Shown here in pieces: positions 39,549 to 47,400 of a stretch of DNA of 64,000 bases. Position 1 is the first letter of the stretch. The number at the start of each line of letters is the position of its first letter. The DNA is from Bdellovibrionales bacterium (GTDB lineage: Bacteria; Bdellovibrionota; UBA1018; CAIMNF01): contig CANBTI010000006.1 of assembly GCA_947372355.1 (NCBI GenBank), positions 1 through 64,000 on the forward strand, read 5' to 3'. The translations under genes and the position numbers were made by a program. The notes under the pieces were generated by a model. It ran no database searches, had not been told where the DNA came from, and was given only the letters and a program-made list of their open reading frames with translations.

Positions 39549-40292
39549 TCAAGGCCAAAAAACCGGCTTCAATTTGCGGTTAAACTTTTCATCAAAATGT
39601 GCGTCATTCTTGAAACAAACTCTGCAAACCGATTCTGGAACGGGTGTAGCCAATAGACGGCCATCCGCTTTTTCATCACTTTTTAAAATAGTAAAGGTAG
39701 TCACCATGAGCCATAGGGATAAATCGTGAGAATTCATTAATGGCCGACTTAATGGAAATGGAAGAACAATTTTTTTCTTCAAAAATCCGGTTGGTGTCGA
39801 CATCATTTCATTTGTTTTGACACTAAAGCTGGATGAATAACACCCCATGGAATCATCATCAAAGGTTTGTCCTATTGGTTTAGCCAAATAATAAATTTCA
39901 CGTGGTAATGGTATTTTTGTTAAGGAAGTTTTCAAACACTTCGGGTTTGTTTCTTCTTCTTGATCCAGTTCCAAATAAGGTTGAATCGCTGGCACATAAA
40001 AGTATGTAGCCTGACCCTTTTCAATAGAGTTTACACATTCCCTGATCGAACTTCCGTTTTTAACAGCATCATTCCACAGTTCCTCTGGATGTTGGCAACT
40101 TAACACTCGATCTTTCACTTTAAAATCATCATGCTCTGTTGGGGCATAATCGGGGCGATGATAAGCAACCGCAAGAACGTTCACTCTCTCTATTTGAACT
40201 TTGGTGCTTTCTGATTTTACCATGTAAGAACGAGTGCAAGAAAGATTCATGATGAGTGGTAATAGAAAAAGGGTGCTGATCAATTTGTTCAT
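39549..40292 (-). CDS. Putative lipoprotein
   Basis: Lipobox LIMNLSCTR. Confidence 0.6.
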   Translation of the reverse strand: MNKLISTLFLLPLIMNLSCTRSYMVKSESTKVQIERVNVLAVAYHRPDYAPTEHDDFKVKDRVLSCQHPEELWNDAVKNGSSIRECVNSIEKGQATYFYVPAIQPYLELDQEEETNPKCLKTSLTKIPLPREIYYLAKPIGQTFDDDSMGCYSSSFSVKTNEMMSTPTGFLKKKIVLPFPLSRPLMNSHDLSLWLMVTTFTILKSDEKADGRLLATPVPESVCRVCFKNDAHFDEKFNRKLKPVFWP

Positions 40293-40296
40293 AGAT

Positions 40297-41049
40297 TTAT
40301 TTAGTGTTTCTCACTTGCTCATTTAGTTTGTTTAATTCGAGTTGCATTAACTCTCTCACTCGCTCTATGAATACGCCCATCTCGCTCTTAGGAACATCTT
40401 TGGTTTCGATTGGATCTAAAACCTTCACAATCACCTTACCACCCGACAACTCAAAACGCTCCAAAACTGCAATACCTTTTAAACTTGAGCAAACCACTGG
40501 AATGATGGGAAGGCCTTTAGAAAAGGCAATGTGAAAAGCACCTTTTTTAAATGGCAATAAAACTTCATTTGATTTTTTATTTCTTGTTCCCTCAGGAAAA
40601 ATGGATGCGGCTAAATTTTTCTTCACCAAGATATCAGCTAAATGATCCATCTGAGTATGGGAATCAAATTTATTGGAACGATCGATGAATAAATTTCCAG
40701 CTGCTTTGAAATACCAACCAATGATCGGGATATAAACAACTTCTTTTTTAGCTACCACTACAGAATTTTTTGGAGAAAATGCACCAATTAAAGCTAAATC
40801 TAATGCAGATTGATGATTGCCGACATAAACTACCGGGCGATTGATGTAGGCCTTCTCTTTATCGATGACTTCGATTTTAATCCCCACCACGAAGCAAACA
40901 AATCTGGTGAACATTTGAATGAAAACCCAGTTCAGAACCGGATTTCCCCACCATGGCATTCCAAAAACAACGACCAAGATAGAGATGATCAGCATCCCCA
41001 CCATTACCGTGAATGCTTTTAAATAATTAAGAATCTTCATGAATCCCAC
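40297..41049 (-). CDS. plsC: 1-acyl-sn-glycerol-3-phosphate acyltransferase
   Basis: GNHQSALDLALIG (NHxxxxD), FPEGTRNKK, IIPVV. Confidence 0.9.
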   Translation of the reverse strand: MGFMKILNYLKAFTVMVGMLIISILVVVFGMPWWGNPVLNWVFIQMFTRFVCFVVGIKIEVIDKEKAYINRPVVYVGNHQSALDLALIGAFSPKNSVVVAKKEVVYIPIIGWYFKAAGNLFIDRSNKFDSHTQMDHLADILVKKNLAASIFPEGTRNKKSNEVLLPFKKGAFHIAFSKGLPIIPVVCSSLKGIAVLERFELSGGKVIVKVLDPIETKDVPKSEMGVFIERVRELMQLELNKLNEQVRNTK

Positions 41050-41963
41050 ACCGTATTTTTAGTGCAATTGGCGATGAATGCCTGAAGTGCTTTACTGGTA
41101 AATGTTTTATCTTTCATGCGACGAGAAAGTTCCATCCCCGTTTCACAAATCTTTTGATAATTAATTTCAGTATCCACACCCATTTCTTTCAACAGATAAA
41201 GTAAATCTTCTGTGGCTAAATTTCCAGCAGCTCCGGGCGCAAACGGACATCCGCCTAAACCACCAATAGAGGAATCAAACACGGTGATCCCTAATTCAAA
41301 AGCCCTCAATGCATTGGCGAGCGCTGTTCCACGGGTATCATGAAAATGAACGGCCAACAGATCTTTTGCTCGGGACGAATAATTTTGAAGAAGTGGTTTA
41401 ATAATCGTTTCAACAGAAACTGGATTTGCCACCCCAATGGTATCTCCAATGGAGAGTTGATCTACCTCCAGTGCAATCATTTGATCCAAAACCGCTAAAG
41501 ATTGTGCAGGTTTTATTTTACCTTCAAACGGACATCCCCATACAGTGGAAACATAACCCCGAACTTTAATATCACCCAAAGACTTCACTCGGGCCATCAT
41601 CTGTTTCATTTCAGTAAAGGAATCACTCACACTCATTCCAATATTATTTTGATTGAAAGTTTCACTCACTGCCGTGAAGAGCGCGATGTTTTTTACATTT
41701 TTAGAAAGTGCTCTCTCTAAGCCCTTCCTATTGGGAACCAAGTACCAAAAGTTTACATCCTGATGCGGAGAGAGTTTTGTTTGTAACTCTTCGCTATCGG
41801 CCATTTGAGGAACGCGATCGGCACGCACGAATGCTCCAGCTTCAATATCTTTTAAGCCGGTTTTAGCTAACGATTCCACTAACCAAACTTTATCGGCTAA
41901 ACTCAGAATTGTTTTTTCGTTTTGAAGACCATCACGGGGTCCAACTTCAAAAATTTTGATCAT
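41037..41963 (-). CDS. Hydroxymethylglutaryl-CoA lyase
   Basis: EVGPRDGLQNEK; HFHDTRGTALANAL; GGLGGCPFAPGAAGNLATEDLLYLL. Confidence 0.92.
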   Translation of the reverse strand: MIKIFEVGPRDGLQNEKTILSLADKVWLVESLAKTGLKDIEAGAFVRADRVPQMADSEELQTKLSPHQDVNFWYLVPNRKGLERALSKNVKNIALFTAVSETFNQNNIGMSVSDSFTEMKQMMARVKSLGDIKVRGYVSTVWGCPFEGKIKPAQSLAVLDQMIALEVDQLSIGDTIGVANPVSVETIIKPLLQNYSSRAKDLLAVHFHDTRGTALANALRAFELGITVFDSSIGGLGGCPFAPGAAGNLATEDLLYLLKEMGVDTEINYQKICETGMELSRRMKDKTFTSKALQAFIANCTKNTVWDS

Positions 41964-42448
41964 AGTTTAAAATCCAAAAGTTTTTGTCCTGGGGTGAGCT
42001 GTTGGCCTTCGCTCACTAATATCTTCACTACGATTCCCGCTTCGCTTGATTTGATTGCAAACTCCATTTTCATCGCTTCAATCATGAGTAAAGGAGTATC
42101 TGCTTCTACTTTTTGCCCATCCGCAACCATCACCTTACGAACCTTACCCGGAAACTGAGCAGTGAAATCAGAGGCAGAATCATTTTTAGATCCAGCGCGA
42201 GCAACATTCAATCGTTCCCCGTAAAAATCTAAACCCGAAGTTACAGAACTCTTGGGCAATTTTGCCCAAATATGCCCCTTCACCCGATGATAAGAAAAAC
42301 GCACGCGCTCTTCAGTTCCATCTGCCTTAGTATGAGTTCCAATCACCCATCCACCAGGGCGTTTTTCAAATTTCCATTCTTTGATCATTTCTGGAGTGGC
42401 ATCATTCCAGGGCAGTTTTTTACCAAAAACTTTTGCTTGATGTTTCAT
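41960..42448 (-). CDS. Biotin carboxyl carrier (biotinyl-domain) protein
   Basis: LLMIEAMKMEFAIKSSEAGIVVKILVSEGQQLTPGQKLLDF. Confidence 0.9.
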   Translation of the reverse strand: MKHQAKVFGKKLPWNDATPEMIKEWKFEKRPGGWVIGTHTKADGTEERVRFSYHRVKGHIWAKLPKSSVTSGLDFYGERLNVARAGSKNDSASDFTAQFPGKVRKVMVADGQKVEADTPLLMIEAMKMEFAIKSSEAGIVVKILVSEGQQLTPGQKLLDFKL

Positions 42449-43920
42449 GATAAATCTCCCTTAAAATGCGACCACAGAGCGCCTGCATCCGCAGTTTTAG
42501 AAACTCCAGGCGCATGAGCATGTTCTGAAATAGAATGTGCTTTTTCATAAGCAGATAAAAATTCCAAGTCAAGTTCTGAGGGCTGAGGATTGAATTTAAA
42601 TTCTTGATCTAAAAAATGCGTGGTTACTTTTCCATCTACTACTTTTGGATGATGCGCAATTTCGGTGAGGTACTCAAGATTGGTTCCGATTCCACTCACC
42701 GCTGTTTCCCGTAAAACAAACTGCATTTTTTTTATCGCTAGATCTCGAGTCGGAGCAAATACAATCATTTTTGCAAGCAAGGAATCAAAACTCACTCCCA
42801 TTTCTTGTCCTACTTCTACTCCACGATCCACTCGAATGCCCGGGCCACTTGGCCAAATCAAATGATTCACCTTACCCGTGCAAGGAATGAATCCTTGTGA
42901 TGGATCTTCAGCATAAACGCGAACTTCTAATGAATGACCACGTGGTTCTTTTATTTCTGGTAAAGCATATTTTGAACCCTGCATGCCGAGTTTTAATTGC
43001 TCATGAACCAAATCAATTCCAGTTATGGATTCCGTTACTGGATGCTCCACTTGCAAACGCGTGTTCATCTCAATGAAAAAATAATCACCCGATTGATCCA
43101 CTAAAAACTCAATCGTTCCTGCACTCCGGTATTTTGTATATTCAATTAACTTTAATGAACTTTCGTGAAGTCCTTTACGGGTTTTTTCTAAAAGATGAGG
43201 AGCAGGAGCTTCTTCCCAAACTTTTTGATGCCGACGCTGAAGTGTGCATTCACGTTCATACAAATGAACTCCTTGGCCTATTCCATTTCCAAAACATTGA
43301 ACTTCAATATGGCGTGGACTCAGCACAAACCGTTCAAAAAATAGTGTTCCATCACCAAAAGCATTCAAAGCTTCACGAGCAGCACTCTCCGCTTGTTCTT
43401 TTAAATCTTCAATGCGATTCACTCTTCGCATTCCTTTACCACCACCACCCGCATGCGCTTTGATCAAAATGGGGAAACCAATGCGATCTGCCTCTTTTTT
43501 TAAATCAGCATCACTCGTAGTGGATAAGTCTAATTTTGCCCAAGGAACCGTTGGAACTCCGATTTTTTCAGCAATCTCTTTTGCTGCAATCTTTCCACCC
43601 ATTTGCTCCATCGTGGAAGCAAGGGGTCCGAGGAGTGTTAAACCCGCCTCTTCGATTGCTTTTGCAAAATGAGGTCGCTCGGATAAAAATCCATATCCAG
43701 GATGAATGAGAGTGACTCCTAATTTTTTACAAACTTTAATAATGGCATCTACATCGAGATAGGCGGGCACTTGGGCCACTTCATCGGCCATGGTTACATG
43801 GCGAGCGTCTTCATCACCAGGAGCATAAATCGCTACTGTGGGAATTCCCATTTCATAAGCACCTTGAAAAATTCGGCACGCAATTTCAGAGCGATTGGCC
43901 ACTAAAAGTTTATGCTTCAT
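42445..43920 (-). CDS. Acyl-CoA carboxylase biotin carboxylase subunit
   Basis: LLVANRSEIACRI; HPGYGFLSE; KAHAGGGGKGMRRV; FIEMNTRLQVEHPVTE. Confidence 0.94.
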   Translation of the reverse strand: MKHKLLVANRSEIACRIFQGAYEMGIPTVAIYAPGDEDARHVTMADEVAQVPAYLDVDAIIKVCKKLGVTLIHPGYGFLSERPHFAKAIEEAGLTLLGPLASTMEQMGGKIAAKEIAEKIGVPTVPWAKLDLSTTSDADLKKEADRIGFPILIKAHAGGGGKGMRRVNRIEDLKEQAESAAREALNAFGDGTLFFERFVLSPRHIEVQCFGNGIGQGVHLYERECTLQRRHQKVWEEAPAPHLLEKTRKGLHESSLKLIEYTKYRSAGTIEFLVDQSGDYFFIEMNTRLQVEHPVTESITGIDLVHEQLKLGMQGSKYALPEIKEPRGHSLEVRVYAEDPSQGFIPCTGKVNHLIWPSGPGIRVDRGVEVGQEMGVSFDSLLAKMIVFAPTRDLAIKKMQFVLRETAVSGIGTNLEYLTEIAHHPKVVDGKVTTHFLDQEFKFNPQPSELDLEFLSAYEKAHSISEHAHAPGVSKTADAGALWSHFKGDLS

Positions 43921-44759
43921 GATTTAGCTCCGCCGATCCAACTCGGTTTACGTTTTTGCAAAAATGCAGTGATGCCTTCTTGAGCTTCTGGTCCGACGCG
44001 AAGTTCGGCAAGCGTTTGAGCCACATACTGAATCGGATCAGACATGCGATCACGTTTTTCAGGCCAAGTGAGATCAAGAACCAAACGTTTAGCTACCGTC
44101 ATTGCCTTTGGTCCACATTCCAGTAAATTTTTAGTGAGTGTACCTAAATATTGATCCAGCTCTGCACGAGTGCCAAACACTTCATGCACTAGTCCCACTT
44201 CTTTTGCTTTATCCGCTTTAAAGCGTTCAGCGCTAACGAAAAGTGCACGAGCATGAGACGCGCCAATTTTAGCCACTACAAACGGACCAATGCATGCAGG
44301 AACAATTCCCAATCGCACTTCGCTTAAACTGAAAACAGTATCTTTTGTAGAGAGAACCACATCACAAATAGAAACGAGTCCGACACCTCCGCCAATCGCT
44401 GCCCCTTCCACTACACCGATCACTGGTTTTGGGCATTCATTCAAAGTGGCAAACATCTCGGTGAGTACAGTGGTGTCTTTTAAATTTTCTTCGTAGGTGA
44501 GTTCGATCGATCGTTTCATCCAATTGAGATCACCACCGGCGCAAAACATTCCACTACCATCTTTCAAGTTGCTCCCTTGAAACACCACTACTTTTACTTC
44601 AGGCGAAATCACTTCATGAGTGAACACACGCCCAAGCTCTTCAATCATTTTTGCATTGAATGCATTTCTAATATCCGGGCGATTCAGCGAAAGAGTGAGA
44701 ATCCCATTTGGATTCAAATCGAGCGCAAGAGTTTCATAGATGTAAGATTGAGTTTGCAT
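43917..44759 (-). CDS. Enoyl-CoA hydratase/isomerase family (probable methylglutaconyl-CoA hydratase by context)
   Basis: SLNRPDIRNAFNAKMIEEL; FCAGGDLNWM; VVEGAAIGGGVGLVSICDVVLS. Confidence 0.88.
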   Translation of the reverse strand: MQTQSYIYETLALDLNPNGILTLSLNRPDIRNAFNAKMIEELGRVFTHEVISPEVKVVVFQGSNLKDGSGMFCAGGDLNWMKRSIELTYEENLKDTTVLTEMFATLNECPKPVIGVVEGAAIGGGVGLVSICDVVLSTKDTVFSLSEVRLGIVPACIGPFVVAKIGASHARALFVSAERFKADKAKEVGLVHEVFGTRAELDQYLGTLTKNLLECGPKAMTVAKRLVLDLTWPEKRDRMSDPIQYVAQTLAELRVGPEAQEGITAFLQKRKPSWIGGAKS

Positions 44760-44823
44760 GCATTAATTTTGTCAGATGCATGAAAAAAGTGCGAGTTTTT
44801 AAGTGTTGTGCGGTGCAAAATTA

Positions 44824-45690
44824 TTAACGTTCAAACCGTTGCTGAAAAGCTAAATTTGCTGTTCGTGCCAAGGTGGTGTTGATTGCTGGTCCGAAAAGAG
44901 TTTGATCTGAATATCCCAAAATCAACGAGGAATTAGCCCCCACCAAATACGTCACGGTAGCCCCTGTGTTCCAAACCAATTTTTGAGACGTGAAAGCATC
45001 CATCACTTTCATTGGAGACTGATATTGGGTATCTAAACTCATTCCCACTCTCCACAAATCAGCGAAAGAATAACCGCCCCCCAGGGAAGCACTCAATAAG
45101 GTGCTCGCGTAACTCAATTCTTTTCCCAGTTTTAATACTAAGTTCGTGTCCCAATTGCTCCAACGTTTGATCGCGACCGCTCCAAGATGAATTTGATGAA
45201 AACCTAATCCACTGACATCGCTGGCAAGAGCTGATTGTGAGTGAGCCATTTCTCTACCCGTAGGAACCACCCATTGAGCGAAAGTGTACACTCTGGGCTT
45301 CCATTCAGAATATTCCCATTCTGGAATTGTTTCATAACCGATTGTGAATGAAACATCCCCTAACTGAGTATTGGTTTCTTGACGTGAAATCGAGGTGATT
45401 TTATTTTGGATCACCGGAATCGAAGTTCCCCATTGCCAGCGATCGCTAATCAAGGAAGCAAAATTGATTGAAATATTTCTACGGTATTCTTGATTGGATT
45501 CAGAATCTCTGAATACGGGCAACCCCTTACCCGCTCCTGCCGCATCTCCCACTACCGTGCCAGTGGAAACAGAGAGTGAAATAAATTTAGACTCATCCCC
45601 CGTGATCAAGGAAGGCAATGCACTGGAGCCCGCACAACAAGGCGCTGCATGAGAAGAATGAAGATAAAATGAAATGAATAAAAAAAGCAT
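44824..45690 (-). CDS. Predicted outer-membrane protein
   Basis: Signal peptide from MLFLFISFYLHSSHA; beta-barrel-like; TAATG overlap with upstream ORF. Confidence 0.6.
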   Translation of the reverse strand: MLFLFISFYLHSSHAAPCCAGSSALPSLITGDESKFISLSVSTGTVVGDAAGAGKGLPVFRDSESNQEYRRNISINFASLISDRWQWGTSIPVIQNKITSISRQETNTQLGDVSFTIGYETIPEWEYSEWKPRVYTFAQWVVPTGREMAHSQSALASDVSGLGFHQIHLGAVAIKRWSNWDTNLVLKLGKELSYASTLLSASLGGGYSFADLWRVGMSLDTQYQSPMKVMDAFTSQKLVWNTGATVTYLVGANSSLILGYSDQTLFGPAINTTLARTANLAFQQRFER

Positions 45691-46202
45691 TAATGAGCGT
45701 GGTATGGAAGTTTTTGCACTTCTAGAATATTTCCAGAAAGATCCTTCAATTGAAATTGAATTTCCCAATTTCCACCCATCACAAACATCACTTCAGTGGC
45801 ATCATAAACGCCGGGCAAGGTTTGTCCGTTTGCATCTTTAGATTCAGATAATTTTACTTTTTGTGAGCCATGCCCCATATCCGGCATCCACAGTTTCACT
45901 CCTGGTTGAATATTTTCTAAAGCAGTGAAAACACCTGGCTGATCTTTATGCCAAAAATATATTTTCATTGAACCTTCATCACTACCACGAGGTTCCTTCA
46001 ACCAAATAAAATCAGCGCAAATGGTGTGAGATTGGAATTCCATTTTACAAGTGAGTGCGTTTTCATTTTCAATCGCAACCCCTTCAGGAATACGCACAGG
46101 ATCCGTATGATTAAAAATGGGTGAATAACCGCAAGCCGCAGCTGATAATAAACAAACGCTAATAATTGAATTCATGATAATTCTCCTTTGATTGATCTTC
46201 AT
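45690..46202 (-). CDS. Putative FixH/YtkA-like lipoprotein
   Basis: Lipobox LLSAAACGYSP; MGGNWEIQFQLKDLSGN. Confidence 0.5.
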   Translation of the reverse strand: MKINQRRIIMNSIISVCLLSAAACGYSPIFNHTDPVRIPEGVAIENENALTCKMEFQSHTICADFIWLKEPRGSDEGSMKIYFWHKDQPGVFTALENIQPGVKLWMPDMGHGSQKVKLSESKDANGQTLPGVYDATEVMFVMGGNWEIQFQLKDLSGNILEVQKLPYHAH

Positions 46203-46213
46203 TAATGACTAAT

Positions 46214-46729
46214 TTATCTCTTAATTTGGCATCCTAGAGCACGCGTTTTGGAAACAGTAATGGGTTTATTTTCAGATAATTCTTTAAGCGCATTGGCAAG
46301 GTATGGAATTTTTGCTTCTGCTGCATCGGCACTATCATCTACTCCACCCTCATAAACGATTTTATCTTTTTCAATAATATAAACGTGAGGAGTCTTGAGT
46401 GCTTTTAGTTGATTGGATATTTTTGAACCATGATCTTCAATGATTGGAAAAGTAATTCCTGATTCTTTAAAGTGAGATTTTGCAACTTCTACTGATTCAT
46501 TTTGATTGGAGTGAACCCCGATAAATTCAAAACCATTTTTTGAATATTTTTCTGCCAACTCGCTGATTGTTTTTTCATGGCTCGCCGAACATGGACATTT
46601 TGCGGATAGAAAAACCACCACACTTGCCTTGGCGTCTTTTTTGGGAAAATGAATTTCTTTATTTTGAAAAAGATCAGAACCGGTAAAAAGAAGTGCAAAT
46701 ACCATTGAACGCGATGCGAGATGCTTCAT
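46214..46729 (-). CDS. Redoxin/peroxiredoxin-like (thioredoxin-fold) protein
   Basis: VVFLSAKCPCSASHEKTISELAEKYSKNGFEFIGVHSNQNESVEVA...LKALKTPHVYIIEKDKIVYEGGVDD. Confidence 0.85.
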   Translation of the reverse strand: MKHLASRSMVFALLFTGSDLFQNKEIHFPKKDAKASVVVFLSAKCPCSASHEKTISELAEKYSKNGFEFIGVHSNQNESVEVAKSHFKESGITFPIIEDHGSKISNQLKALKTPHVYIIEKDKIVYEGGVDDSADAAEAKIPYLANALKELSENKPITVSKTRALGCQIKR

Positions 46730-46808
46730 GGGGGTAACTTATGATAAACTTTCTTTTGTCGCAATAGGTGTCTAACATCTTTGTGATGTTCGATGCGTTA
46801 TTTTTAAA

Positions 46809-46884
46809 GGACCCATAGTTAAAATGGATATAACAGATCTTTCCTAAAGATCAGTTCCAGGTTCAATTCCTGGTGGGGCCGCCA
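46809..46884 (+). tRNA. tRNA-Arg (anticodon CCU), attB-side tRNA for the integrative element; one acceptor mismatch
   Basis: GGACCCA..GTTA..TAAC..GATCT-TTCCTAA-AGATC..CCAGG-TTCAATT-CCTGG-TGGGGCC-G-CCA; A3:G70 mismatch. Confidence 0.9.
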
Positions 46885-46887
46885 TTT
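46877..46887. repeat. att-like direct repeat, tRNA side (GGCCGCCATTT)
   Basis: Identical to 55878-55888. Confidence 0.75.
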
Positions 46888-46988
46888 TCCGACCTTGGTT
46901 TTCGATTCAAAAAGTTAACCCATGAACAACAAACAAGAGTTCTTCTATTGTTTTGTTCGAGATCGCAGATTCCATATTTCTTGAATTG

Positions 46989-47044
46989 CCCCGAACTGTC
47001 TTGATTTGGCTAAAGCCAGACTAAGACTTGGCTAAGGGGTTTTT
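46989..47044 (+). terminator. Nested stem-loop followed by T5 (terminator or structured RNA)
   Basis: CCCC/GGGG, GTCTT/AAGAC and TGGC-TAAA-GCCA nested pairs, then TTTTT. Confidence 0.65.
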
Positions 47045-47134
47045 CTAGAACTGAAGTTATCCAACCAAATTGTCATTGATCCTAACAACAGTTCACCGGC
47101 CCTGCTGGAATCGAACTACGAAAGGAACGAGGCT

Positions 47135-47299
47135 ATGAAAGCGATAGACTTGAAGGATTTAATTAGTGGATTGATCACAGTGATCATCATTGCCATTTCA
47201 GTTGGGCAATATGGGAAGTTGAGAGATTTTGCGAAAAAGGAGTTTGTGAGGTCGATGGGAAATTGTCCCGCCGAGTATCGGAAGGGGTATGCGAGATAA
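47135..47299 (+). CDS. Small single-TM protein (54 aa)
   Basis: MKAIDLKDLISGLITVIIIAISVGQYGKLRDFAKKEFVRSMGNCPAEYRKGYAR*, preceded by AGGAACGAGG; below the ORF-track length cutoff. Confidence 0.5.
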   Translation: MKAIDLKDLISGLITVIIIAISVGQYGKLRDFAKKEFVRSMGNCPAEYRKGYAR

Positions 47300-47400
47300 A
47301 TGCCAAACCTCAATTTCAACATTATCCATGCTCCCAAACGTTGACTTATCCTATTATAATCATTAAAATTTTCCACATACACGAAGATAAAAGAGGTATT

